Source of the DNA: Aphanothece hegewaldii CCALA 016
Lineage (GTDB): Bacteria > Cyanobacteriota > Cyanobacteriia > Cyanobacteriales > Microcystaceae
Direction of reading: 5' to 3'
Length of the DNA: 64,000 nucleotides
Assembly (NCBI RefSeq): GCF_003007785.1
Contig: NZ_PXOH01000010.1
Coordinates: forward strand, 1 to 64,000
This document shows, piece by piece, positions 47,790 to 57,998 of this stretch. The translations under genes were made by a program, and so were the position numbers. Within the stretch, counting starts at the first letter, position 1. Every line of letters starts with the position of its first letter. Below the pieces are notes generated by a model. The model ran no database searches. It had not been told where the DNA came from and saw only the letters and a list, made by a program, of their open reading frames with translations.

Positions 47790-50700
47790 TTAATCAATAT
47801 TATCTAGTTCTAATTTGATAAATTCAACCATTGGTTCTGTTGTAACGTTATAAACTCTAGCAATCAAATATTTTTCTGCATTTTCCATTAAAGTATATTC
47901 ATTTTTTGATATATAAAAAGGTATTTTACTTTCATTATTTTTGCTGTAAGGTGTTGCTTTACTATCCATGTATAGCTCTTTTTCATCTTCCACAATTTTA
48001 AAATCGTGGTCTGCATTTGTATTTCCATTAATATTACGCCAAATAACTTCTACAAAACTACCTATCTTGAAACCCGTATTTGTTTCTTCTATAGAAGAAG
48101 TATATTTTTTGCTGTAAATTCGTTTTAATTCATCAAAAACAAATTCTTCTCCTTTTCTTCCTAATTCTTCATCAGATAGGTTATAAACTCTGCCAAGACT
48201 GCTTGTATTCATTTCAGATTCTTTAGTATTTAAACAATCTTCAGGAATAAGATTAACATCATAACCTTTTTCCTTCAAATACTCTATTCCATCAGTAAAT
48301 TTTTCTAAAAGCAGTACAAGCAAAAGTCTTTCAGCGTATCGAATACCTAAAAATTTTACTAAAGGATCAACTAAACCATCCAACACTCTTGAACTGTACC
48401 AGTTACCAACATAATAAAAATCATTTTCTTTTACCCAAGAACTTCGCTTTTGTTTATCAGATTCATTTCCATATGATAAATAAATTTCAGTAGTTTTAAA
48501 GAAGTGAACATTTGTAAGTTTTTTATAAATTCGTTTATGTTCTGTTCTCCATTCTTTAGGCTTTTTAGATTTTTCAATGGATATAACAGCAATTAATGGC
48601 GAAATATCTATAAGTTTACTCTTTAGATCTTCCATTTCTTTTATACTATTAGGAATCAAAGGAGTTACTGTATCAATAATTGTAACTCCAAACAAACGCA
48701 ATAATTCAATAATTTCGGAACTTTGTTCTTCGATATATGCTAAATTGGGAGCATTAAAACCTTCAACTGTAACAATGGATAAGTCTTTAGGATAGAAAAA
48801 AGTCTTACCATCTTTGGACAAAAGCTTGTTTTGACTTCCCCATATTCTAATTGTTTCTTGGTCAAAACTATGCAAATCCATTAAAGCTAGTTTTTGATAA
48901 ATTAATCCTACTCTTTTTTTATTTTCTTTTTGCTCTTCATCGCTTAAAAGTGTATCATCAACTATATTTTTGAGAATGGTAAGGTAATCATTAAGCTTTA
49001 AATTTTCGGTAAATTTAAAAAAGCTACACAATTCAGAAGAAAGTATAAAATCACAATCAAAAACAGGTAAATACTTTCCCGCTATTTCTTTAATTTCAGA
49101 AGTATTTAGATAGACAAATCTAGGTTGACAGCATCTACCTTGTGTTGTTGGGATACAATCTTTATTATGTACAAACCATTGAAAATATGTTTCGTTTATT
49201 GTCTCTGTAAAGTAGTTATATCTTTTGCCTAATCCATAAGATAAAGTTGGTAAGACAAGTAAATAATTTAACTCTAGTTCTTGTGTAGAAATAACGCTAT
49301 TCCAAAAAATTTTAGCAAATGTATGATTATTTAAGGTATTTTCTAGAAAACTCAAGTTTCTAAAAAATGAAATTTGGTTATGAGAATCAAAACCATAACG
49401 ATTATATCGTTTAATAAATGTTTGAGAAAGATAACCTTTATTTACATCAAAATATTCATTTCCAAAACTAGAACTTAAAGATAAAATAGAAGGATTATTT
49501 AATTCATAACTTTCAATGTTCTGTTTTACATTCATTTTTATAAAAAAGGCTTTCCATTCTATTTTATCATTTTGACTTTCAACATAATCTTCAGAAACAT
49601 AGATATCATCATTATAGATTTGCTCTAATTTTAATTCAGGTTCGTAGAAATTAGATAGATAACATTTCTCACAACTTAATAAAGTACCTTGTTTAGTTAT
49701 AAGTTGTACCTTTCTTAATTCTTCAAATTGCGAGCTTGTAATAAGATTATGTTTATAAATATTAAAAATAAAGCGTATTGTTTCTATAGCATTTGAATGA
49801 TTGATAAAATTTTCTGGCTGTTGAATTATTAGATCAATAAAAGCTGTATCTGTTGGCTCTTTTACTCCTAGTTGTAAAAGCCAATTATAAATAGCTTGAT
49901 TATTTTTGATTTGAGATAAAATAGAGTTATGAATTACTTCCTCATTTGTAACTTTAGAATGTTGACCAAAAAGTAAATTAATTGGTTTACATAAGTGGCA
50001 GTTTTCATTAAATATAAAATTTATATGTTTAATTTTATATTTCCATTCTTCTGCATTACCTGAATGATTAGCTTGGTCAAATAAAAATTTTATTAAGTTA
50101 AAGTTTTCATGAACTTGATGCTGTATGATAAAAATATCAGAAGTAATAAAACCTTCTAAATCATCAAGATCAAAAACTATAACACCTATTTTATTTAATG
50201 TACTTATTAATTCTAAATCTGGTAAAAAAGACTGAATAGTAAAGTTTTTAGCTAACTTATGATTGAGATAATTGATAAGTGTTGTTTTGTTAATAACTTC
50301 AGACATACTCACTTTATCAAAAATAGCTTCACTTACTTTTAGCAAATCACCACTTAAATTTGGAAGGAAAGCAATAGTTTCAAGAGCTTTTTGATAGCCT
50401 CGATTATAACTTTGTTCTAAAGTACCATAGCTATTTAGCCTATTAGGTAATATTCTTAAGATTTGCTGACTATATTCACTTGTTTTATTGGCAAGTTCAG
50501 CAACCCATGCAAAAAACTTTAAAGGAATTTGCTCAAAAATCCAGTTATTCCAAAAAACATCTTGATGTAAATGTTGTCTTCCCGCATCAGTTAAAAAACT
50601 TGCATTAACTAAAAATGGAAAATTATAGTTAATAGAAGTTGGCAAATAAGTAAATATTAAACTATTTTCTTTATTAACTGCGTTTAATTTATTTTCCTTT

Positions 50701-51584
50701 AATTGAATTGCAAACGAAATTTCAGTACTCAAAGCTTCTTTTAGCCTTTTTGGTGATTTTTCATCAGCATTTATTTCTTTTTGGACTTTTTCTGGAATAT
50801 TAAACTGTTCTGTTTTAATGAGCCATTCGCTTTGTAAGTTACCGTTTCTCTTTAATACAGTAGTTTTTTCAGTTTTGATTTTTTCAATCGTCAGTTTTTC
50901 GTTACTATTTACTGTAATTTTAACTTCTTGACTCCGCAAGAAAAGTACAATTTGTGTATTAGATAGTAAATTAGATAAATCTTGTTTTATTTCTTCAATT
51001 TGATCGTATTGAATAACTGTTGAGACGTTAAATTGCTGAAAAGCAGAAAGCTGTTTTAATTCTAGTGGTAATTCTGTCCAAATTGGAATCATTTGCCAAG
51101 GCATTTTTAGCTGATCATCTTTTTTCTTAGTTCGTCTTTCATGTAGCCAAATCTTTTGATTTACCCAATTGCTATTCCAATGGTTTTTCCAAAAATTTTT
51201 ATCATATCGAAAACAAAAATTATTACTTTTAATAATTACATAGTTAGAATGAGAGAAAACTGACTTAAAGCCAATTCCTTTAAAACCTGTTTTTGTTCCG
51301 TCACCCGCACTTGAAATGCTCTCAATATCAATTTTTGAAAAAGGCTCTCCTTTATGAGAAATAATGACATAATTACCGACAAAATCTATTTGAACATCAA
51401 GCTTATTATGTTGATTGCTTGCATCATCGGCATTTTGAAGAAGTTCATAGATAAAACGCTGACTATCAGTATATATATCTTTTGAAATTGTATTACAAAG
51501 ATTTGCAGTAGCAATAGCCTGATCTGGATTATTATAATCTGAATTTTTGTCGAATAGTTTTTTAATAAATTGTTTTTCTTCCAT
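47790..51584 (-). CDS. Sacsin-like HSP90-type ATPase with C-terminal DUF3883 nuclease-like domain
   Basis: A 1264-residue protein, far more AT-rich in codon choice than its neighbours. The N-terminus is a GHKL ATPase of the sacsin type: FIYELLQNADDAS (Glu47, Asn51, Asp54) and the glycine loop AGDGTKTGFKGIGFKSVFSH (about 94-112). A long middle (200-1130) has no recognised domain. The C-terminus (1138-1264) is DUF3883, a PD-(D/E)XK-like fold: GRKGEEFVFDEL, then NADHDFKI (Asp1194) and LYMDSKATP (Asp1207, Lys1209), then SKNEYTLM. Similar ATPase-nuclease proteins occur in bacterial conflict islands, so a single-gene anti-phage role is inferred, not shown. A TTG three codons upstream is an alternative start. 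Confidence 0.82.
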   Translation of the reverse strand: MEEKQFIKKLFDKNSDYNNPDQAIATANLCNTISKDIYTDSQRFIYELLQNADDASNQHNKLDVQIDFVGNYVIISHKGEPFSKIDIESISSAGDGTKTGFKGIGFKSVFSHSNYVIIKSNNFCFRYDKNFWKNHWNSNWVNQKIWLHERRTKKKDDQLKMPWQMIPIWTELPLELKQLSAFQQFNVSTVIQYDQIEEIKQDLSNLLSNTQIVLFLRSQEVKITVNSNEKLTIEKIKTEKTTVLKRNGNLQSEWLIKTEQFNIPEKVQKEINADEKSPKRLKEALSTEISFAIQLKENKLNAVNKENSLIFTYLPTSINYNFPFLVNASFLTDAGRQHLHQDVFWNNWIFEQIPLKFFAWVAELANKTSEYSQQILRILPNRLNSYGTLEQSYNRGYQKALETIAFLPNLSGDLLKVSEAIFDKVSMSEVINKTTLINYLNHKLAKNFTIQSFLPDLELISTLNKIGVIVFDLDDLEGFITSDIFIIQHQVHENFNLIKFLFDQANHSGNAEEWKYKIKHINFIFNENCHLCKPINLLFGQHSKVTNEEVIHNSILSQIKNNQAIYNWLLQLGVKEPTDTAFIDLIIQQPENFINHSNAIETIRFIFNIYKHNLITSSQFEELRKVQLITKQGTLLSCEKCYLSNFYEPELKLEQIYNDDIYVSEDYVESQNDKIEWKAFFIKMNVKQNIESYELNNPSILSLSSSFGNEYFDVNKGYLSQTFIKRYNRYGFDSHNQISFFRNLSFLENTLNNHTFAKIFWNSVISTQELELNYLLVLPTLSYGLGKRYNYFTETINETYFQWFVHNKDCIPTTQGRCCQPRFVYLNTSEIKEIAGKYLPVFDCDFILSSELCSFFKFTENLKLNDYLTILKNIVDDTLLSDEEQKENKKRVGLIYQKLALMDLHSFDQETIRIWGSQNKLLSKDGKTFFYPKDLSIVTVEGFNAPNLAYIEEQSSEIIELLRLFGVTIIDTVTPLIPNSIKEMEDLKSKLIDISPLIAVISIEKSKKPKEWRTEHKRIYKKLTNVHFFKTTEIYLSYGNESDKQKRSSWVKENDFYYVGNWYSSRVLDGLVDPLVKFLGIRYAERLLLVLLLEKFTDGIEYLKEKGYDVNLIPEDCLNTKESEMNTSSLGRVYNLSDEELGRKGEEFVFDELKRIYSKKYTSSIEETNTGFKIGSFVEVIWRNINGNTNADHDFKIVEDEKELYMDSKATPYSKNNESKIPFYISKNEYTLMENAEKYLIARVYNVTTEPMVEFIKLELDNID

Positions 51585-51771
51585 GACAAACAACTTTGTT
51601 AGTTAAATTTAACTTTTACACTGAACCCTACCTATCTCCTCTTTGCGTTGTCGGTTTTAAAGAAGTGTAGTTATAGGTTATCTAATCCTAGTGTTCCCAA
51701 TTACTCATCATTTCTAACATTTAGTTTTAATTGACTCAACTTAAAAATATTTTTAAAAGCTGATACAAAAC

Positions 51772-53292
51772 TTAATAAGCGCCCTTACCAAACAAAACAA
51801 TTCTAGCCGTTTCCACTAAAATATCTAAATCTAAATTCAACGACCAATTATCGATATAAAATAAATCTAATCGTGCAGCATCATTAAAATCTTGAATATC
51901 AGAACGTCCCGAAATTTGCCATAGTCCTGTAATTCCGGGTACAACCTGATGGCGAATGTGATGCCAAGCTTGGAACTTTTCCACATCGCGCAGAGGTAAA
52001 GGACGCGGGCCGACTAAACTCATTTGACCCATTAAAACATTAAATAGTTGCGGTAGTTCATCTATACTGGTACGACGCATCAAATGACCAAAGGGAATAA
52101 TACGCGGGTCATTCTTCATTTTAAACATAATTCCGTCTTGGCTTTCGTTGTGGGCTTCGAGTTGACTTTGGAGTTGAGAAGCATTATTCACCATTGTCCG
52201 AAACTTCCACATATAAAAAGTTTTTCCTTGTAACCCAGTTCGTTCTTGACGGAAAAAAATTGGGCCTTTGGACGATAGTTTAATGATTAAAGCGATGATT
52301 AAAAAGAGAGGAGAGAGTAAAATAATGCCAACAAAAGAGCCAATAAAATCAATAATACGCTTAACTCGATAGTCCCAACCTACTAACAAAGATGTTTCTA
52401 CCCTGAGTGTGGGTAGCCCGGCCATAATTTCGGAAACACCCCGACGATACAGAATTTCTCGACTAGAGGGAAGTAAGCGTAATGTAATCCCAGTGCGGCG
52501 TAAATTCCAATATAAAGCCGATGCCAAGTCGGTTTGAGGGAGATCTTCTGCTAAAACTTCTACCGCCTTTGAAGCTAAAATACTGTTTAATGTGGTTGAT
52601 GAATTAGCGGTTGAGGCTAAAGCTACACCGACGACCTGATATTGAGAACGTCGTTGTAAAATTTGAATTAGCTTCGGTAGTTGGGACGCAGACGCAATGA
52701 TAAAAATCGGTTTTTTGGGTTTTCGCGTTTGGATTTGTCCTAAAATGAGTGTAGCCACAAGACGACCGAATAAGACAAAGACAACACTACTAAACCACGC
52801 CGTAAAAAAAAGTGAACGGGGCGGATCAACTTTAGGATCGTAAAAATAGATTAAAACTAAAGAAAGAAGATAGACAGAACTGATCAGTTTAACGGTTCTC
52901 AGATAATTTTGGCTACTTTTGGGAACACTATATAAATTTCCTTTGGCAAATAAAAGCAGCGTACAACCCACAAAAACCCAGAATAAACTCGGTATATCAA
53001 ACCAACTCCACCAGACGAGTTGAGGGGGTAAGGGAGAATAAAACTGATTTAAGTAACGGGCGATCTGCCAAGCACCTGCTAACGCTAGAATATCACTGAG
53101 TAATAAGATTGCTACTCGATACCCTTGTTCAGTCGGATGACGAACCCATTGGAACGGACGAGATGCGCGAATGTCCTCGGAAAAAGAATAAGATTTAGTC
53201 TTAAGTTTCATCATTGAGCTTTTTTGGGCATTCTTAAAGGCTAAATATTCCTGAATCAACCTAATTCCCTTGGGTTGTTCTATGATTAGCAT
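51772..53292 (-). CDS. Exopolysaccharide sugar transferase (undecaprenyl-phosphate sugar phosphotransferase)
   Basis: A 506-residue membrane enzyme that loads the first sugar-phosphate onto undecaprenyl phosphate for exopolysaccharide assembly. Four or five N-terminal helices (about 75-190) precede a Rossmann-like region. The catalytic bacterial sugar transferase domain (about 310-500) has KRIIDFIGSFVGIILLSPLF, KGPIFFRQERTGLQGKTFYM, KFRTM, RRTSIDELPQLFNVLMGQMS and LVGPRPLP. Sugar specificity cannot be read. It lies 31 bases downstream of the WecG/TagA-type gene on the same strand. Confidence 0.92.
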   Translation of the reverse strand: MLIIEQPKGIRLIQEYLAFKNAQKSSMMKLKTKSYSFSEDIRASRPFQWVRHPTEQGYRVAILLLSDILALAGAWQIARYLNQFYSPLPPQLVWWSWFDIPSLFWVFVGCTLLLFAKGNLYSVPKSSQNYLRTVKLISSVYLLSLVLIYFYDPKVDPPRSLFFTAWFSSVVFVLFGRLVATLILGQIQTRKPKKPIFIIASASQLPKLIQILQRRSQYQVVGVALASTANSSTTLNSILASKAVEVLAEDLPQTDLASALYWNLRRTGITLRLLPSSREILYRRGVSEIMAGLPTLRVETSLLVGWDYRVKRIIDFIGSFVGIILLSPLFLIIALIIKLSSKGPIFFRQERTGLQGKTFYMWKFRTMVNNASQLQSQLEAHNESQDGIMFKMKNDPRIIPFGHLMRRTSIDELPQLFNVLMGQMSLVGPRPLPLRDVEKFQAWHHIRHQVVPGITGLWQISGRSDIQDFNDAARLDLFYIDNWSLNLDLDILVETARIVLFGKGAY

Positions 53293-53323
53293 TCCCCAAC
53301 TGAGTCAAATAATTAAATTGTTG

Positions 53324-54100
53324 TTAAAAATTCTTTACGGGTTTAAATTTTTGGTGTAATACTTGTAACCCAAACAACAGCAAAAAACTCGGATTATTAA
53401 TTAAATAGCGTCGCCAAAGTCTTTTAGGTTCAGTAACCAGACGATATAACCACTCTAACCCCATCTGCATCATCCAGCGTGGCGACTGGGAAACTTCCCC
53501 ACTATGAAAACGAAAAGCCGCACCAACACCAATCATAACCGCTTGTAATCCTTGTTGGCGAGACATCCATTCCTCTTGTTTTGGACAGCCCAAACCCACT
53601 AATACTACTTTAGCTCCCGAAGATTCAATCATAGCTCGATCGCGGGCTTCTTCTTCTGGAGTCAAAGAACGAAACGGCGGTGCATAAGTTCCGACAATTG
53701 TCAAGTCTGGAAATTGTCTAAGGAGATTAAATTTAAGTTTTTGTAAGGTGTTTTCGGTGCCACCATAGAGAAACAACGGAATATTTAATTGTGCAGCGCG
53801 ATCGCACCAAGCTAACATAAGATCAGGCCCATAAACACGGCGTTGTCGTCTCATTCCCAGTAGTCGCATTCCCCAGACGAGAGGCATTCCATCGGGTGTA
53901 ATTAGTTTAGCTTGATTAATTATGCGTTGATAGCGTTTGCGCCAATAGCCCGTCATGACAACATGAACATTAGCCGCTACGATGTAACAAGAAAGATTCT
54001 GCTCGCACCATGTTTGAATGCGATCGCAAGCATCTTCATAACTTGTCGCATCAATACGAGTGCCTAAAATACTTTGGTGAGAAAAAAGAGAGCCTAACAT
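53324..54100 (-). CDS. WecG/TagA/CpsF family glycosyltransferase
   Basis: A 258-residue peripheral membrane glycosyltransferase that typically adds the second sugar to lipid-linked intermediates. Motifs include VVMTGYWRKRYQRIINQAKL, TPDGMPLVWGMRLLG, YGPDLMLAWCDRA, LFLYGG and VVLVGLGCPKQEEWM. It has a basic C-terminal tail for membrane attachment (KRLWRRYLINNPSFLLLFG). With the adjacent sugar transferase it forms an operon for starting a surface polysaccharide. Confidence 0.92.
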   Translation of the reverse strand: MLGSLFSHQSILGTRIDATSYEDACDRIQTWCEQNLSCYIVAANVHVVMTGYWRKRYQRIINQAKLITPDGMPLVWGMRLLGMRRQRRVYGPDLMLAWCDRAAQLNIPLFLYGGTENTLQKLKFNLLRQFPDLTIVGTYAPPFRSLTPEEEARDRAMIESSGAKVVLVGLGCPKQEEWMSRQQGLQAVMIGVGAAFRFHSGEVSQSPRWMMQMGLEWLYRLVTEPKRLWRRYLINNPSFLLLFGLQVLHQKFKPVKNF

Positions 54101-54209
54101 CGAGTTAACACCTTCCCAAACTGGACTAAAATAGAGATAATTTTAGAGATTCTGTAGTTAGGATACCCATCCTTTTCAAAAAAACACTCACTACGATACT
54201 TTTTAGTTA

Positions 54210-55955
54210 ATGCAACGTTCTCGATATCGGACTTTGGGACAAATTGGACAAGGACAATTTGGTAAAGTATTTTGTGGGATTGATCGAGAAAATGGGCAAG
54301 TTTTTGCCCTGAAAGATTTAGATATAAAACAGTTTCCGACTCGGAAATTTTTACGGGAATTGTCCTATTTAGTCAGTTTAAAGCATCCGAATATTATTTC
54401 TTTTCATGGGATAGAACATCATCAAGGTGGTAGATATTTAGTAATGGATTATTGTGAGGGTGGAACCTTACGAGAGTTAATGGAATCAGGACAAAAAATT
54501 ACACTTCAATTAATCTTAAAACTGGTTCAAGATATTTTATCCGCTTTAGTCCATGCTCATCGCAAAAAAATTATTCATTGTGATATTAAACCAGAGAATA
54601 TTTTACTCAAAATTACTTCGACTGGATACATTGCTAAACTTTCAGATTTTGGGATTGCACGATGGTCAGAAGAACAATTACAACCCTATCATAGCGGGGG
54701 TTATACAGGTTCGCCAGCTTATATGGCACCAGAAAGATTTTATGGGAAATATTCTGCCGCTTCTGATCTTTATGCGGTAGGTATTTTATTATATGAATTA
54801 TTAGTTGGTTCGCGTCCTTTTTCGGGTTTTCCTAAAGATTTAATGGCAGCCCATTTAAGTCAATCATTTAATTTATCTGATACGATTCCTCTCTCTTTAC
54901 AAACGATTATTGAAAAAGCGTTACGAAAGTTGCCGCAAAGACGTTTTACTAATAGTCAAGAAATGTTAGAAGCAGTTCGTTTAGCCGAGCAAGAGTTATT
55001 AGGCAATTCATCTGATAATATTTTTTTTATCCCGTCTTCTAGTTCTAGTTTAAATAATTTTTCTCAGATTATTAAGAAAGTTTATTTGAGTCGTAAAATT
55101 ACCAATTTATCTGTAGTGCAAAATTGGATTTATTGGGTAGAAAAAAATGTGCTTATGGTTCAATTTTATTATGATAAAACAGATTTAGAATTTTTTCATG
55201 ATTATAAAATAACTTTTGAAGATGAAATTATTAAATTAGAGTTTAGTTCTAATACTGTTTATATATTTACTTTTTCTGAAGAGTCTAATCTTTATACACT
55301 ATATCATTTTTTTGTAGAACAAGAACAACTAAAAAAATTATTAACATGGTCAGCAAACCAACTAATTAGTAGTATAGATATTAAGGGAAAATGGATAGCG
55401 ATCGCTTTAAATTACCAAGAAATTAATATTTACTCATTGCAAGATTTCAAATTCATTAAATCTACTATTACTGAAGGAAAAATTCAACAAATTATTACGC
55501 TAGATCAATCACATTGTTTAGTGATTCATCAATCTACAAGTGAGCATACTTTATTCCAAATCTTTAATCGTCGAGGAAATTTATTTAAAGCTTTTTCAAT
55601 TACTTTAGCGATTGAATTAGTCACCTTAAGTAAAGTTGCTGATTATGAAATATTTGCTATAGAAACAAATAAACCATTTTTAGGACTTTTAATTAAATTA
55701 AAACCTTTAAAGATTACTCGTATTCCCTTACCGTTTAAACCCTCTTTCGTTTTAGCCCAATCTTGGGGATATATTTTAGCGAGTTCATTGGGTGAAATTA
55801 TTGTATTAAATGCTCAAGGAATAATTCAGGGTGAAATAAATTTATCAGCCACAATTACAGCTATAACTACTTTAAATGATGAGAAGATTTTAGTAGCAAC
55901 AGAATCCAATAATCAAAGCTGCTTACAACAATTAAGCCTTAAAAAAGATTTTTAA
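54210..55955 (+). CDS. Ser/Thr protein kinase with C-terminal propeller-like domain
   Basis: A 581-residue soluble Hanks-type kinase. The kinase domain (1-265) has GQGQFGKVFCG, the ATP-binding Lys in VFALKDLD, catalytic HCDIKPENILL, SDFGIARW and GSPAYMAPERFYG, so it should be active. Residues 285-581 contain repeating beta strands with hydrophobic-polar patterns (WIYWVEKNVLMVQFYYD, WIAIALNYQEINIYSLQDF, ILASSLGEIIVLNAQG), like blades of a beta-propeller sensor, but the repeats are too weak to name. It is divergent from the polysaccharide pair. Confidence 0.87.
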   Translation: MQRSRYRTLGQIGQGQFGKVFCGIDRENGQVFALKDLDIKQFPTRKFLRELSYLVSLKHPNIISFHGIEHHQGGRYLVMDYCEGGTLRELMESGQKITLQLILKLVQDILSALVHAHRKKIIHCDIKPENILLKITSTGYIAKLSDFGIARWSEEQLQPYHSGGYTGSPAYMAPERFYGKYSAASDLYAVGILLYELLVGSRPFSGFPKDLMAAHLSQSFNLSDTIPLSLQTIIEKALRKLPQRRFTNSQEMLEAVRLAEQELLGNSSDNIFFIPSSSSSLNNFSQIIKKVYLSRKITNLSVVQNWIYWVEKNVLMVQFYYDKTDLEFFHDYKITFEDEIIKLEFSSNTVYIFTFSEESNLYTLYHFFVEQEQLKKLLTWSANQLISSIDIKGKWIAIALNYQEINIYSLQDFKFIKSTITEGKIQQIITLDQSHCLVIHQSTSEHTLFQIFNRRGNLFKAFSITLAIELVTLSKVADYEIFAIETNKPFLGLLIKLKPLKITRIPLPFKPSFVLAQSWGYILASSLGEIIVLNAQGIIQGEINLSATITAITTLNDEKILVATESNNQSCLQQLSLKKDF

Positions 55956-56022
55956 GAGAAAACGTCTGATGAAACAATAGCAGCAATACAGTAACCTGAG
56001 TTTTGTTTAAAATAATCAAGGA

Positions 56023-56170
56023 ATAAATTCTATAGTGAGTAATTAGTACGCTCCTTGATTAAAATCCCTGTCTTATAGTTTAAATCGGTTTTAACCGACT
56101 AATCTTTCTGACTTAAAAATTCATTTTAATGGACTTTAGCTATGAGATAGTGAATTCATTCACTGGCTAT
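56023..56170. repeat. Multi-hairpin intergenic repeat, copy 2
   Basis: Related to 39928-40042 in the same order: GAATAAATTC near 56023, TCGGTTTTAACCGA (56085-56098), CATTTTAATG (56122-56131) and AGTGAATTCATTCACT (56149-56164). It occupies most of the space between the convergent kinase and crtO genes. Flanking words such as GACTTTAGCTATGAG mirror GACTTGAGCTTTGAG in copy 1. Confidence 0.75.
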
Positions 56171-56252
56171 GCAGGCTAATTTTATCGAAAACTCAGGTTA
56201 CAGTAACTATTATAAATCTACTAAAATCCGCATTTATCGATACAAAATAACC

Positions 56253-57959
56253 TTACAGTTGATTAAAAATGGACTTTGCTGTAGATTTAAGAGTATCGCC
56301 TAAATCCGCTAACGTTTGGACGATTGGCTGTTGAGTTTGTAGAAACATACGAGCGCAGTTTCGCCCTGGCATTCCCGAAATTGAGCCACCTGGATGAGTA
56401 CCAGCACCTGTGAGAAATAAACCCTCAATTGGTGTTTGATAGTTGGCTAACTCAGGAAGTGGACGGAAAAACATCATTTGATCGAAAGACATATCCAAAT
56501 GATAGTAATTCCCCTTGAGTACTCCGACTCGTTCTTCCAGTTCTGGAGGACTTTCAACGCGACGAGCAATGATGGCTGATTTGATATTAGGAGCATATTC
56601 AGCGAGTTTTTCTAGAACACGATCTGCTACTTGCTCTTTTAATTCCTCCGTCCACCCTGTCCCTTTTAGACCCGTTCCCTCGGCTCCTGCAATTTGATAG
56701 GGGGTAAAAAACTCAATCCACAGTGTATGTTTTCCTTCTGGCGACAGGGATGGATCAAGTACACTTGGCACTACCACATACATAGATGGATCGTCAAGAG
56801 GAATTCTACCTATTTCTGGCTCTGTATGAGCAAGCTCTACTTGAGTCACAGAATCAGCAATTAATACCGCACCAATTAGATATTCATTTTGATGATTGTG
56901 ATGCACAAAGCGGGGAGGTTCACTCAGGGCACAGTCAATCTTTAGAATCGCTTCATTGTGATTGAGGATGCGTCGCTCAACCCGTTCTCGTAACTTCGGA
57001 TCGGCCGCATCGACATCGGCGGGATCGATCAACTGTAAAAACAGTCGTTTGGCATCTAAACTAGAAATAATTCCCCGTTTTGCGCGATATTCTTGACCAT
57101 TAGTCAATTGTACACCGATCGCACGTCCTTCATCAATTAGAACACGTTTAACAGATTGTGATGTACGGATCTCGCCCCCTAAACTCTGGACACATCGAAT
57201 GAGTGCTGCTGTCAACGCCCCCGTTCCCCCCAAGGGACGTGCCATTCCTGGATTATGACGCAAGGCCATCATCATTGAGCCGATGGTCATGGTTTTTTGA
57301 GAGGGTGGTGAGCTTAGTTCCGATGCTAACCGAGCTAAGGGTGCTTTGAGAAATTCTGAATCAAAATACTCGTCGAGAAGATCCAACGGACTCGTAAACA
57401 TAGTTCGTACTAAGTCTAGCGTTTGATTTGTTGACCCGACTAAGGAGAAAAGTTCTTTTAGTTGAGTAATGTTGTAATTGCCAGCAATATCTACTATGGA
57501 TTTTGGGGGAGCATTAAACACGGGCGTAACTGCACCGATCATTCGCTGCCAAAAGTCATTAAATTCCCTATATTTTTCAGCATCACGGGAACTATAGCGG
57601 GCAATCTCAGCGCAGGTCTTCTCGACGGAACGATGCGCCAAAAAGTATTTACCATCGGGGTGAGGACAAAACACAACGGGATCACAGAAAAGATATTTTA
57701 ACCCGTATTTAGTTAGTTCCAAATCTTGAATAACAGGCCCTAAATGGATAAATACATGATCGATCGCACAGGGACTAAACATAAAGCCTGGAGCCGCTTC
57801 GGGCATCAATTCTTCTGTTGTTGCTGCTCCCCCTGGAATACTTCGCCTTTCGAGTAACAAGACCTTATATCCCGCTTTGAGTAAATAAGCAGCACACACC
57901 AGTCCGTTATGTCCTGCACCAATAATCACTACATCATAATCTTCCATATCTAATTTCAA
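56253..57959 (-). CDS. crtO: Beta-carotene ketolase, CrtO type
   Basis: A 568-residue FAD-dependent enzyme of the phytoene-desaturase superfamily. It closely resembles the CrtO ketolases that oxidise beta-carotene to echinenone in cyanobacteria: VVIIGAGHNGLVCAAYLL, IPGGAATTEELMPE, CAIDHVFIHLGP, a large conserved middle (ARPLGGTGALTAALIRCVQS) and the end TGAGTHPGGSISGMPGRNCA. The product would supply keto-carotenoids to membranes or to photoprotective proteins. A related oxidoreductase function cannot be excluded. It starts 39 bases after the large diheme cytochrome gene on the same strand. Confidence 0.82.
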   Translation of the reverse strand: MKLDMEDYDVVIIGAGHNGLVCAAYLLKAGYKVLLLERRSIPGGAATTEELMPEAAPGFMFSPCAIDHVFIHLGPVIQDLELTKYGLKYLFCDPVVFCPHPDGKYFLAHRSVEKTCAEIARYSSRDAEKYREFNDFWQRMIGAVTPVFNAPPKSIVDIAGNYNITQLKELFSLVGSTNQTLDLVRTMFTSPLDLLDEYFDSEFLKAPLARLASELSSPPSQKTMTIGSMMMALRHNPGMARPLGGTGALTAALIRCVQSLGGEIRTSQSVKRVLIDEGRAIGVQLTNGQEYRAKRGIISSLDAKRLFLQLIDPADVDAADPKLRERVERRILNHNEAILKIDCALSEPPRFVHHNHQNEYLIGAVLIADSVTQVELAHTEPEIGRIPLDDPSMYVVVPSVLDPSLSPEGKHTLWIEFFTPYQIAGAEGTGLKGTGWTEELKEQVADRVLEKLAEYAPNIKSAIIARRVESPPELEERVGVLKGNYYHLDMSFDQMMFFRPLPELANYQTPIEGLFLTGAGTHPGGSISGMPGRNCARMFLQTQQPIVQTLADLGDTLKSTAKSIFNQL

Positions 57960-57998
57960 CCGTAAAGTATGAATAACACCAAAAAAGAGGTTAGAAAG

